Shown: piece by piece, positions 30,800 to 43,048 of the stretch | How the letters are laid out: each line of letters begins with the position of its first letter | Position numbering within the stretch: position 1 is the first letter of the stretch | Assembly (NCBI GenBank): GCA_014871385.1 | Contig: CM026426.1 | Coordinates: 89,352,250 to 89,416,249, forward strand | Origin: Ceratodon purpureus | Taxonomy: Eukaryota; Streptophyta; Bryopsida; Pseudoditrichales; Ditrichaceae | Reading direction: 5' to 3' | DNA: 64,000 nucleotides | The notes under the pieces: generated by a model | Databases searched by the model: none | Seen by the model: only the letters and a program-made list of their open reading frames with translations | Told to the model about the DNA's origin: nothing | Program-made: the position numbers and the translations under genes

Positions 30800-31289
30800 T
30801 GCTTACACTGGACTGCGACTGATTGAAGCCGCCTTGTGGTGCCTTGTCCAGCTCCGAAAATGAACGTGGACCACAACTATCAGTACCTGCAAGATTAGTG
30901 ACATATTTTGGCTGTGGTGATCTTGTTCTCGCTGATATATGGATCGTATTCTCCTCCCTCCTCTAAAAAGACTCGCTGGAGGGCTCCGAATCTTGGGCGG
31001 TGGATGCTGAAGTGCTTGGCGTTGCACAGTCAAAGACCAATGCTGGTCGAGAAATCTCCGGACCTCGCAGCTCTGATCCTGTTCCTGCAAGGACCACAAG
31101 ATTGGTGATCCTCAATCCATGCCCAAGGAACGGAATTTGAAACTCAGGAGAAAGTGAAGCCCAAACACTGTATGTGAAGGAACGGACTCTGTTTTTAAAG
31201 GATCGTTTCATTGACAATGAACAGACTCTATCACTACAATACCAGATTCTCAATCTTTACATGACAAGGAACGGACTCTAAATCCCAAC

Positions 31290-31727
31290 TTCTTAGAACC
31301 TGAATCTCAAGCAACAGAATCTGAAACTAAAGGAACGGAAGCTGAAACTAAAGGAGCTAAAGGAATCTGAAACTAAAGAAACGAAATTCGAAACTAAAGG
31401 AGTGGAAGCTGAAAGAACTAAAGGAACCCGAAACTAAAGGAATGCACTATGGAAACTAAAAGAACGGACTCTGAAACTAAAGGAACGGACTCTGAAACTT
31501 AAGGATCAGATTCTTAATCTAATCAGAAGGAACGGACTCTAATAATAAAAGAACAGATGTCTTAATCTTTGCCTGGGCTAGGAACGGACTTAGAATGCCC
31601 AATCACAGACCCTGAATCTCAAGGAACAGAACCTCAAACAAAAGGAACAGACTCTAAAACTAAAAGAACGGACTCCGAAACTAAAGGAGCGGACTCGTGC
31701 TATGCACCTAAACTCGGAAAGGAATTT
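31290..31727 (-). repeat. Right arm of the 11.2-kb inverted repeat
   Basis: Reverse complement of the left arm: 31442-31727 pairs with 20568-20853 at about 99% identity by eye, with weaker similarity to about 31290. Units read GAAACTAAAGGAACGGACTCT on this strand. Confidence 0.85.
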
Positions 31728-32295
31728 CTCTTCCAACTACTGCATGAAACAAAACTAGGAAAGGATTTTCAATGACCTGGACTGACTTTATAAACCGGAC
31801 TCCAAGCATTCCTTTACTCAGTAATACAGAGAGAGCAGGACAACGGTGAGAGCAAACGAGGATCACAAGGAACGGACTATAAGACAAATTATATACACAA
31901 GGTACACAAAGAAAGGCACCTTAAAGTCGCTTGACACAGACTCAGATTCACATTACTGAAGAGGAAATGAATACTCGACACAGACTCAACAAAGGACTCT
32001 CGGAATCAACAAAGGACTCACTGTACATAAAAGAATTATCACTCAGTACAACCTCAACCATCTTTCTCCCAAATAGAAATAACCTAACACATCGACTCCT
32101 CTAAAAACCTTCAGAGTTACTTAAAAGTAAACCACGCAAGAAATCGATACAGTTGTATATATCCTCCATACTGAAATCCATCTCTTATTCCATTAAGAAA
32201 ACCACGCAACTAAAACTGGAAACAATATATATTTGATACAAGAAACAACATATCAGTTAAAAGAGACAATAAAAATTGGGGAAGCAACACGTCGT
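31728..32295. other. Non-coding stretch
   Basis: Between the right arm and the 3' end of the coiled-coil gene. No recognised feature. Confidence 0.4.
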
Positions 32296-32340
32296 TTACA
32301 AGAACGTCTGCAGGGGCGAGTGCTCACCATGGATCTTGAA

Positions 32341-33771
32341 CTATATGCCCTGACCCGTCTTTGCGCCCTTGATCTTGACCTCAGTCGGGTGGTTGTTAAT
32401 GGGCTGGGAAATCCGTATCCCGATTGAGCAAATGCTGTCAGGGGAAAATTCTTGATCACATCCCTGAAAGCAGCATAGAGAGGATGTCCTTGCGTGTTGA
32501 GCCAAGGAGAAAACATGATATGTATGCCCACAACATAAGGGAACGAAGTTGTTAGCAAGATACCAGTACCCGCAGACAGGACACGCATTCAGAATGTGAA
32601 CAATAGACAAGGGGCTCTCTAGATTATTCGCGAGCGGTCTTGGAAAGAAGGCATATCGAGTGCCTTCGTTCATCTTCTTCGACTGGTCATGCATGCTGAC
32701 AAGAAGACGTTCGGGTCCTGAAACTCTACTTCGAACGTTCTCCTGCCTCTCTAGACTCTCACGCAGTTGCCCCTCAACTGACGCAAGATCCACCCGACAC
32801 CCATCCACAACTGTTCGACAGTGGGCAGTTGCTTTTGCCGCGAGTGCCATCGAAAGCGAAACATCATCGACCTGCAGCTTGCTGCTTACAAAGGACGAAT
32901 TCAAGACTTCACTCCCTCCTTCCGTTTTCAACAGCGACTCAGCCTTCTGAACTGTGCTCTGAAGGCGTGTATGTTGCTCTTTGAATTTAGCAACCTCCCG
33001 CTCATTATCCTCTAACATAACAACTCTGTCTGACAGCATGATGGAGGCCCTCCTAGACTGACCTTCTATTCTCTCAAATTCCTCCAATCTTTCTGTCAAC
33101 TCTACACGACACCCTTCCAACAAGCTTTCTGTCCTCTCAATGACAACGGACATGAACTGCAATTCCCTTGTCTCCCAACGAGGAGCACCATCGTCGAAGC
33201 ACTTCTTGAACCCTTTCCCCTTCGCTGGCCCAACCCTCTTGCCCATCGTACAGTCCTCCTCCAGCTCTTCTTTGAGGGTGAGCTTCAGAACAGATGGCAA
33301 CTCGGAAGTACGTGAGGGAACCTGGAACCTCTTCTTGCCCAGCACCTAGACCCCTCCAAGATTCTCAGTGCTCTTCTCTACCTTCACAGTACCAAACTTC
33401 TTTGACTCTCTCTGACGCTCCTTGTACCTCTGCCTCCTTACAGCAAACTCAGCCCAATTAACGGGCTGAGTTTGTTGCAAGATGAGGCCCCTCGCAAACT
33501 GGAGCGTTATTTCTTTGTTCGGCATATGACCATCGTCATACACCTTCGTCCACAGATCGAAAATCGCAGCAGCCTCTTCGGGTTTCGAGTGGCGAGCATA
33601 CTTCCAGCCAGATTTGCTCGCTTTCGGTCCAAAGTATGAAGACACTACGGACTCAGGAATTTCCTCGCGAATCTCATCTACTATAGCACCATGGTGTGGC
33701 AGAATGGCTGAGTACTTGATGAAGAGAGGATCCTCGCTCAAAGATTTTGGTACGGTTTTTGAACCCTCCAT
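32341..33771 (-). CDS. Coiled-coil protein with RING-like zinc finger, one in-frame TAG
   Basis: A single frame from ATG 33771 runs 476 codons to TAG 32341-32343, broken once by TAG at codon 142 (33346-33348). The next codon continues the frame directly (ENLGGV-TAG-VLGKKRFQV). The first 140 residues include DEIREEIPESVVSSYFGPKA and a Lys/Arg-rich end. The middle is charged and heptad-like (ELTERLEEFERIEGQ and following). The C-terminus has a Cys/His cluster: CPVCGYWYLANNFVPLCCGH, then TYH, then CCFQGC. This is RING-like in spacing but not canonical. If UAG is sense, the frame would extend 15 codons to TAA 32296-32298, although a donor-like GTGAGC also lies there. Function unknown. Confidence 0.65.
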
Positions 33772-34756
33772 CTACACGAGAAACACAAAGAAGACCTCAG
33801 AATAAACATTTTCCCCGCACAAAGCCCGCACAGAGCTACATAAAGAGACATCGGAGGGAGCTACGGCAATGCTAAAAGGGATAACGAGCTACATCCACTG
33901 TTGCAATTCACAGAGCAACAGCAACCGAATCTACCCAACACGAGGTTGAGCGAAATTGTGTCCATGCACAAGAACAAGAACTGTCCCGGTATGAGAAATG
34001 AAGCTCAACAACATCTGGATGACGATACTTGGTAACAAGAACCCAGCTGCTTAGAAAAATATTGATCACTTTTCTACACAAAGGCCGACGTAAGTCTAAA
34101 TCACGAGCATAACAAACAACGTGCGGAGACCAAAATACGACCATATCCAGTAAAATGGATACAAAACCCTAAATCGCTGAAACCTTGACCTCAGGTACTA
34201 AAATCAAAAAGCTCTCGCTCAAAAAAATCAAGCCTCCTACTCAGGTTGACAAAGATTCAATTTAGCATATCAAAAAGCTCTCGCTCAAAAAGCTCTCGCT
34301 CAAAAGAACCCTCGCTCAGAAAACCCTCGCTCAGAAAACCCATGCAAGAAACACACGCCATACAAGGAACAGAGTGACTCACCGTGAAGTAACCAAGATC
34401 CGCGAAGTAATTGCAAAGTACAGGATGGCAGAAGCGTGGCAGAAAAGATACAGATCTGAAGGAAGGTTTGGAATGTTAAAGAATTTCTATCGCACAAATT
34501 GGCGGGGATCAGTTTGATTGGGCGCATCTGGCCACGGCAGCTCAGAATTCCCACCCCTGTGCACTTCCTGATACGGACATGATCCGACGTGGCCACGACC
34601 ACGGCAATGAGAATTGTGAAGCTCCGCTTCCGTGTCCGTGAGTCCATGCCTGTCCGGGGCGGGGTACCCTGATCGGGCCCGCACCCATTCAGCTTTCCAC
34701 CCTCTGTTTGGGGACCTCGCTATGACGGTAGACATTTTATTCAAAGGAGGTGGGCA
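33772..34756. other. Upstream region of the coiled-coil gene
   Basis: Probable promoter side of the minus-strand gene. It holds a short tandem repeat of AAAGCTCTCGCTCA / AACCCTCGCTCAG units at 34205-34342. No other feature is recognised. Confidence 0.45.
34205..34342. repeat. CTCGCTCAAAA short tandem repeat
   Basis: About six units built on CTCGCTCA followed by AAAA or GAAAACC. Confidence 0.7.
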
Positions 34757-35095
34757 ATGAGGCATTTGCGGAAGAGAAAGAGTGATATGCGACAACATAA
34801 TCTAGCTGAAGAAGCAGCGAAGGCAGAGACCGCTGGTAGCAAAGACATCAACAACAATGCAGGGGCAGTGAATACGACTTCCGATATTGGTACATCATCG
34901 GTAACCGTCACACACGAGGGGGATGCCATAACACCCATTGTAACTGACCAATTGACACCCAAGGGTAGACTTGACGACCTCCATCCGGTGGAATGTCAAC
35001 AAGTGAGGGAGATTAGAGACCAACCTCAAAAGAAATTTTCCCTGAGGAGAGAGTTCGGAAAGTTTTGGGATCAAGCGAAGCGTGATAGAGGCTGA
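34757..35095 (+). CDS. Hypothetical small protein
   Basis: A 112-codon frame from an ATG in good context to TGA. The N-terminus is strongly basic (RHLRKRKSD), the middle is Thr/Asp-rich, and the C-terminus is basic again (LRREFGKFWDQAKRDR). No family is recognised. It is divergent from the coiled-coil gene with about 1 kb between. It could be a first exon: coding-like composition stops at the TGA and is followed by AT-rich DNA. Confidence 0.35.
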   Translation: MRHLRKRKSDMRQHNLAEEAAKAETAGSKDINNNAGAVNTTSDIGTSSVTVTHEGDAITPIVTDQLTPKGRLDDLHPVECQQVREIRDQPQKKFSLRREFGKFWDQAKRDRG

Positions 35096-37334
35096 CCCCA
35101 TAAGGTTTTGGTTTCCGATTGTGCTCCATTCAAACTGTAAGTGCCTGACCTGTAATTTCTTTCATTGCAATTGGTGTCCATAATATTTTGCCACAATTTC
35201 AACGTAGAGTATATGGTTCATGAACAATTTTTTTGTATTGTCCTGAATATTTCCCTCATGTGCCAAAGTATAGATGGAACACATTTGTTAATCAGTGGTA
35301 GTTTTGTAAGGTTGTTATTATTATTGTTGTTGTTTTATTTATCTAGCGATCTTTTGTTTCATTTTCTATTTCTTTAGATTGTTTTATGTCAAATGTGAGT
35401 GCTGGAAGGATAACTTTGGTATTGTTATGCTTTCTTCATAATTCCAAATATAATAAACCCCGCTCCTTTGATTTGACAGATTATACGATCGCAGACTCGA
35501 GGAAATACATTGGGTTTCTTTTAGCAACAAAGTTTTGGGTTGTTATATGTTTTTTTTTTTTTTTTTTTAAATTTTTTGTCTCTCTTCATCTCCATATGAC
35601 AAGTTCAGAACATCTATGTGCGAACTACAGTGTCCTCATTTTTCAGTCATCTTGACGTGTTTCACATATGGTTTTTTAAATAAATGGTTTATTTACTTTG
35701 TTTATACAAATGAGTGAGCTAATCGATTTTGACGTTGCAATTCCTATGAAGGGCTTCTAACATCAGGTCGCACTGTATACATAACATACCTGTATTGGTA
35801 TCATGGACTACCAACTGAATCGTTGGGTGTACTTCGCTACACTACTGTCCACAATGCAAGACAAGAGTGGTACTCAGCACACATCAGGTTTATGTGATTT
35901 CCTTTGATTAAATTGATGTTTAGTTTCCCTTTACAATCAATTCTATGGCAGGGTAGTTCTTCCTACTGCCATACAGAGCGTTGTAAGAGTGTGTCCATAC
36001 TGCATTCTATGGTAGTCGTACATAAAACTCACCAAAATCACTCTGCAAATTTAATGCAGGGTTTGCCTACCGATGTATTATCTGCTGTGAGATTGTTTTT
36101 AATTTTTTCAGTTTTTCTTTCACTTTTTGAGTTTCTACAGAAACAGATAATATTTGTATTAGACGGTTGAACATGAGAGGAGTATAACAGTAGCATGACA
36201 CTTAGCTTGTATTTCATTCATGTGGTGGAACAAATAGAAGGCAATTACCCCTGTGTTTACAATCATCATGTCTGGTGTGATGTTAATTTTAACATGTTTT
36301 ATCAAGTATAGCAATAGTTATGATTTGTGAGATCGTATGTCAACCAGGAAACGTTTATATATTTCGTATCTTCTGCTACTTGGTTGAGATACCAAGATTC
36401 CGAACATAAGAGGTGTACTTCAGCGGGTTTTTTTTTCCCATTCGTTCTATTTTTCGTTTTTTACATTTTTATTTATTTATTTTGTTTGTTTTTAAAAAAA
36501 ATATTATTTTTTTTAGATTTTAAAATTTCTTCTTGATTTTTCCTTAGATTTTTTAGATTTATATTAATTTTTTTAATTCTTTTTTTACATTGTTTTTTTT
36601 TTTTTCAAGTTTTTTGGGCATGTTATCTTTGCATTAGCTTTTCAACAGTGCACGCGGCCTTCTGCAGTTTAAATGGGACTCAGAAACTACCCTATCAGTA
36701 AGAGATACCTTCCTTCTTGTTCTTTTTTTCTTTTTTCCTTTTTTTTAAAAAAAAAAAGCTAAGTTCAATGTCCACTGTTTCCCATCTTTGTACGTGTGTA
36801 TGTTTTTGGGAAGAAACAGATTTCGAACTGCAGACATATCCAACACATCCCGCTGTTTCTCATTCTCCTATACTAACTCTAGACCATGAAGAGAACCCAC
36901 AATGGATGCGTGATGGACTGAGGTAAGATCTTCCCAGGCTCTAACTCATATTTGAAACAGATGTGCATAGAAGAGTGATCGAGTTCTCTGGTTACGTTTT
37001 CTTTAAATCATTCCATTGACGTCTTGTCAAAGTCAAATCTCAAGATTACACTCTTCAATGTCATAAATGTGCAGTTATTGTTTGATACATTTCAGATACT
37101 CTGAGTAGACAGCCGTGTTGCGGCAATCATATTGTCTGAGAGTAACATGTCACTTCACCTGCAACATTTCCCACCGAATCATGACAGCTACGCGATTTCA
37201 CCAGATCGACAAGACAGGTGAGGAACTCCCACTCCCTGAATTGTCTAATGTCATGATTTAGAGTTTGACAGTATGTAACAGGGATCGTGGGGTCTCATAA
37301 CCGAGGGTTTTCATGTGACATCTGATGTTTTCAG
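35096..37334. other. AT-rich DNA with long T-runs
   Basis: Poly-T runs and T/A-rich tracts (for example 35550-35570 and 36430-36620) dominate. No supported gene. Confidence 0.5.
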
Positions 37335-37535
37335 TCCCTTGCCCATGCAGACACATCGAGCGCATCGCCCACCTTCTGCCTCGTGGACACATACAAAGCC
37401 GACTTCAGAGAAGGCGACATTGTCTCTGCATTTGCATCTCTGTTTTCTGCTCTCATTTGGTACAAACTTCTGCTGCAATTGGATGTGGGAGCGGAGGAAC
37501 CCCGCGCATTGTATGTTGAGAAGGCGCTTGTTTGA
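37335..37535 (+). CDS. Possible terminal exon, unknown protein
   Basis: After an acceptor-like TTTTCAG (ending 37334) a 66-codon frame runs to TGA. It contains ADFREGDIVSAFASLFSALI and ends VEKALV. Composition is coding-like, but no upstream exon or family could be identified. Confidence 0.25.
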   Translation, partial: SLAHADTSSASPTFCLVDTYKADFREGDIVSAFASLFSALIWYKLLLQLDVGAEEPRALYVEKALV

Positions 37536-38055
37536 GAACTACGTACTCCCTGAGCGCAAGATTTTTTACTTGATTGAAAACTCGAGCTCCTGCCTGAGGT
37601 TAGCTCTCCAAAACTGTGCTCTCCTTCGCGTCTATGAAGTCGTTTTTTCCCGCAACACATGATTGTCTCAGACTTTAGATGTCTACCATCACTCCTCTCG
37701 CTCCAGAATTTTCTTGCTGAATTGTTGGATGGTGATCAGCACGTCTTAGGTGGAGCTTTTTGTTCTCTATGTCGCTCGTGTTTTGCACAGTCGCGGTGTT
37801 AGTGTCAACTTCGTTGCTTCCAGAGTTTTTGGCTTGTTCTCATTTCTAAGCGCCGTAGTTGCAAAAATGAGTGTGTTGTTTTCCGAATATAACTTTGCCT
37901 CGCATCCCCATTTCTTTTCTAGCTTGGTGTCGAAGGAAGACAAACACAACAACGTTGGGTTTTAATTGGTGCATCAAACTGACTTTTGAAGTGGGCTCTG
38001 CCGAATACATGCAGAGACACCCAAATATTCCAAACAACCAAAGGGAGCATCGTCG

Positions 38056-38332
38056 TTGAAGTTCACACCAACTGTTCCTGAACTCGCATTTGATGTAAGT
38101 GTTCTAGGTATGTCATTGAATAAGTTGTACATGTATGCGTTTGCGCTAGTCGCTGATGGAGACAACGACCTCTCTTCCAAGGTAACCGTGCTAATTACTT
38201 CATCGTTGACTGGTAATTTCAGGCGCGTCTGCTCCATTACTACCTCAACTCGTTTTGGAACAAATCGTCACCACCCTCCTCAGTGTTGGACTTGGCGAAT
38301 TCATTATTGACAACGTTCAGTTGTGCTTTGAA
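38056..38332 (+). CDS. Possible two-exon fragment, unknown protein
   Basis: A frame from 38056 (TVPELAFDVSVLGMSLNKLY) reaches a possible donor (AAG-GTAACC, intron from 38182). An acceptor-like TTTCAG precedes a second frame, from about 38223, that ends at donor GTGAGT (38333). No family is recognised and support is weak. Confidence 0.2.
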
Positions 38333-39176
38333 GGTGAGTTTTTTGTTTCATTTCACTCACTCGCGCTCAGTGCGACCGATGTTTTTATGTGCATTGTAGA
38401 CGCGTTATATGGGTGTCACAAGTACTATGGCTGTGTTCTGGTCTATTGTAGCTTTAGTATTTGTTTTTTTGCATTTGTCAAAGGATTAAAAGTTTGTGAC
38501 ACTATCTTGAAGTGGAAGTGTGATCTGTACTGAGTTTCTCTTACCGAGTGTGGTTAGCAATGGAACACCTCCAACCCTCGTTGTTTGTAGACTTGGTTGA
38601 CCTTCGTTTTGGTGTACATACAGAACTAAACTGTCTGACTCGAAATTATGAGTACAACCTTTTTAGGATTTGAAATCTTAAATTATAAATAGTTGACTAT
38701 AAACTGAAATCAAACTACTGGAATATTACCATGTCGTGTACTCACACTTTTTCCTCTCCTTGTGTGTGCTATGAAATGTAAGGATTAGATCCGTTCGAAG
38801 GCAGTTTCTGTTTTATCACAACAGTTTTCATATCGTGATACCTCGTCAACTCCGGTAAGTATCCAAAGCTGACAAGTACTTAGGTTAGTCATCGTGCGTC
38901 TGTGAATGTGTGCTTAATGCCTGGCCGTAAAACAAACGGAAAAATCTATATTCTTTTCATTATTGATTGTCACAATTTTAGTTCCAACTGTTCGCAAAAA
39001 ACGTAGCCAAATTTTTAATTGATTTCAGTAGACTGTCCTGCAAATATCTCACATTTTAAGTAAGATGATGTGCCGTTGTTCTTGCATGGTCTGTCCTCTA
39101 AAACAACATCACATACGTAAACATTTTAAAACTAAACATTCTTGTCGACATCTTTGTTTTGTTTTTAAGAGTCAGG

Positions 39177-42100
39177 ATGGAGAGAGCGGTTGCGAAGGGA
39201 CAAAGGAAATGGTTCAAGACTAAGATGGGCCTACCGCATCGAGGCTTCTTGCCCAGTCCGGGTGGCCTTCCCGAGTCGGTGGCCTCAGTGAAGGAATGTA
39301 CAGAGAGATGGGGCGAAAGGAAAGGGAAAAACGGATACAACATCTCCAAGAAGTATATTCACTACGACGCTATGAAAAAACGATACGAACAGGTACACCA
39401 GAGGCCAATGGGAAGCAGCATACCCTTGTTCTTCGCGTTAGGATGGGTGGCTGAAGAAAAACATGGGTCGGATATCATAGATTGGGCTACCTTCGCTACT
39501 TGGAAAGCGAACAATCATGATGGGCCTTTCGAAGAGTTGCAGGATAGAGAGGTTCGAATGGCAGAAGAAGAGCGCAACCGAGTAATGCGTGGATGCTCAA
39601 AATCACGTGGTCGTCCCAGAAGGGAGACGAGGGGGAAAGGTTGCGGAGAGCAAAAAGGACCTGCGTCTTCATCACATCAGGCCAAAACAGAGGACAACAA
39701 TCTTGCGGACTCAAACACCGATACGCAGGTATTGTGACTTGCAGAACCCCATCCTCCTGAATGACTTTCTTCATTCACAAGTAGATAATATGAATGACGT
39801 TTGTGAAATCTCGATCTTTTCAGGAACACACTCTCTTAAACGACATGACTGCTCGTTCACGGAAAAGAAGAGCTCCAATACCTCTGAAAAAGGTTGGGGG
39901 ACATGTGATCGGCAGAAAACTTAGAAGAAACCCGCCTCGACAGTGCACCAAAGGGAATACAGAGTTTCCAAGACAAACTCTGCACTCGACATCTGGTATG
40001 ATTCCAAAAGTAGTTTGACATATACAAATGCACTATGCTTGCAACATTTCATCGACTTTGGTGTATGATTCCTGTCTTCAATGTCAGATTCATTTCAACG
40101 ACTACATGAAGTGTCAGTCTTTCAGATATGGTATTAACTCATTCTATGTAAGTTTATTGTAGACATAAGCGGGGACGACACGTTTCCAATTGACCAGAGA
40201 GAAGGATCACACGAGAAAGAAACAGTTGCACCCTACAACAACGACCCAAGCTTGGAGGACATGCGTTTAAAATCCACATCTCCATTTGACAACAGCAATA
40301 CTAGCACTGTCGATCCAATACACGTCAGCGGTACAGTGGCACTCGACAAGGGAAACCAGGTTGTCAAAATCACTGATAAGAGCTGCCGGGGACTGTTTCG
40401 TCACAAATCAGCAGTCACGAAACATTCTACAGCAGGTACCAATAATTGCTTAAAATTGTCTGAGTGTGTGTTTAAAGAACAGTAGCGTACACCATTATTC
40501 AGGAAAACGACTTAGAAGTAAAGAAGCCGATGCTCATTACCGCAGATTTTGTGAACTACATCTATTGTTCATATTTTCTGAGAGTTTACTGACTTTGTTC
40601 TATTAAAACACAGGATGCAGACAGTGCAGAGAATGAAGCTGAAATAGCTGTGGATGAGAATCGAACTAATCCTAGAACCGAGAAAAGCTGGGGGGGATTG
40701 TTCTACCCCAACGGATCTCCTGACAGTAAGAACACATGATCATATCCCGACTCTTTTACTCCATTCCTCACTAATTCTCTGAAACAGACATATCTGATTT
40801 GGGTTGACAGATAATTGATCACCATATGTTTTTGGGATATTGATTATCTGTCCCTATGCTATCATACAAATACATTTGGAGATTGTTAATTGTATTTGAA
40901 CGCACTTCGTTTTTTCTCTGCTTTATTTTTTCCCAAATATTTCATGTTACAAGTTACTATGCACTAATCTCCTCTGTATCTCAGGCCTTTCAGACACAGT
41001 GTCTCTGGAAGATGATGATGACGATGACGTCGACTACGGGCCGGAAGGAAATATCACAGGAGACACAAAAGTCGATTCGGACAATGGGGGGGATGAGACT
41101 ATTAAGGTTGGAGCCGCAGGAGATGAGACCGAGAGCAATCGAACTACTCCCAGAACCGAGAAAAGCTGGAGGGGGTTGTTCTACCCGAATGGTTCTCCTG
41201 ACAGTAAGAAGGAGATTCAGACCGACTCAGTTCCCCTCATTTTCTCTAATTATATGCAACAGACATATCTGATTCGGACTGACCAATTATTAGACACATT
41301 ATGTTATCTGGATATTGATTATCTGTCCCTTTGCTATCATACAAATACATTTGGAGATTGTTAATTCTATTTGAACGCACTCCGTTTTTTCTCTGTTTTA
41401 TTTTTTTCCAAATATTTCATGTTAGAAGTTACCATGCACTAATCTCCTCTGTATCTCGGGCCTTTCAGACATAGTGTCTCTGGAAGATGATGATGATGAT
41501 GACGTCGACTACGGGCCGGAAGGAAATATCAGAGGAGACACAAAATTCGATTTGGACAATGGCGGGGGGGCGAGACTATTAAGGTCGGAGCCGCAGGAGA
41601 TGAGACCGAGAGCAATCGAACTGCTCCTAGAACCGAGAAAAGCTGGAGGGGGTTATTCTACCCGAATGGTTCTCCTGACAGTAAGAAAAGGATCTAAACT
41701 CGAATGAATCAATCCATTATAATCTTACTTTGTGAAACATGTTACCTAGGAGTGAGGGCATAAAAATATTTGATCTGAAAAGTCCACTTAGAATTTTGTA
41801 CTCCGCCCATATGCTTTAATTTAAATATACTCAGGCTTTGAAATTCTTTATTTGATATCCTAATCTCATTTTCTGTTGGGCGTTTCTATACTTTATTTCG
41901 AATGATCGCAGTGTAGATGTTAGCGTGCACCGTTCTTATATATCAACCGGGCCTTTTTTAAACAGAGTCGTTGGATGATGACGATAACTACGTCTCCTTA
42001 CCGCCAGAAAGAATCTCCACATATATGCCACCAGGTTCGGACAATGAAGAATCCGAAAATGTCAAAGTCAAAGACGGAAGACATGTCTCTGAGGGCAATC

Positions 42101-43048
42101 GAATTGCTCATATGCCTGAAAAAAGTTGGAGGGGATTGTTCTACCCCAATGGATCTCCTGACCTCAAGGAAACGGACTCACGTAAGACTAATACACGACA
42201 TGCCCATCGTTCTGATGTAATAAATTTCCTTGACTGCGATCTCCATTTGAAGGGACTCTAGAGATATGCACTGATGTCATCCAATATGTTGACAAATTCC
42301 GTGATATTCACTTTTTTTATTTCTTCCACTGTTGATGTTTTGCGTACTACACCTTTCTTTTCTTAATATTTGCTTTTTACCACTGCATTTCATTAACATG
42401 GATGACATGGCGTTGTTCTGATTTAGTTTATTGCACATTTGAATCTCAGCTTCGGAGGATGCAGACGATAACGAGGAAAACAAGCCGCATGGACGAGCAG
42501 AAGGATGTCGGAGTGAGGTCCAAGAGAACGGAGAATATGATGTCGACGGAAATGTTCTCGACGAGTTTGAGGATGGTGACGACCCAATGGACATAGACGA
42601 CTGGGAAATTCTTGAACCCACTGGGATCAGAAATGGCGATCAATCATTTCCACAATGTATTCTGAACTCCCAAGAGGAACACCTTGACGGACCAGAGAAG
42701 AAAGAAGATGAAGGCAATTCAAAGAAGGTTACACAAATAGAGCAATCCGAGCATGTGTCTACTCTCACTCCGCTTTAGAAATGGGAGGTGCATAGAGGAT
42801 TGTACAGGATGTCGGCCTCGACGGGCACATCAGCAAGAGGGGACACCTCCCCAACTAAGTGGAGTGGAACAGTATTTGAAATGCCTTTGTCGCCAGATGC
42901 GTAGGTTACAGAAGCAACAGCGGATGACAAAGGAAAGAAAGCGTCGACGCCGTCTGAGAAGGAGGACTGTAAAGCATTCGAAGAGGCCTGTCTTTTTTGG
43001 AGGGTCGTAATGCTCGGGGAAGCCTCGCCTACAACATCATCTGATTAG
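39177..43048 (+). CDS. Multi-exon gene with tandemly duplicated exons, unknown function
   Basis: Supported exons: 39177-39728, 39824-39995, 40163-40435, 40614-40725, 40994-41203, 41469-41680, 41966-42181 and 42450 onward. Four exons end with the same segment, EKSWRGLFYPNGSPD or close variants, and a weaker copy (KSCRGLFRHKSA) is in the third. Splice phase agrees for most joins, but the join before 40614 is unresolved. The exon at 41469 is 2 nt longer than its twin at 40994, in a G-run, which breaks its frame. The last exon is acidic (DGDDPMDIDDWE). It reaches TAG 42776 and 42902 while staying coding-like (TADDKGKKASTPSEKEDC) up to TAG 43046-43048. The N-terminal exon is basic with no recognised domain. 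Confidence 0.6.
40519..41468 (+). repeat. 475-bp tandem duplication of exon plus intron
   Basis: The exon starts at 40994 and 41469 are offset by 475 bp, and both the exon and preceding intron sequence (ATATTGATTATCTGTCCCT and flanks) match closely. The start of the first unit is set from the 475-bp offset and is approximate. Older diverged copies lie on both sides. Confidence 0.75.

Noticed and set aside
42753..43010. Arginine-rich frame at the 3' end of the exon-duplicated gene
   Set aside because: The frame that continues the last exon through TAG codons has more typical coding composition; this one is a shifted shadow.
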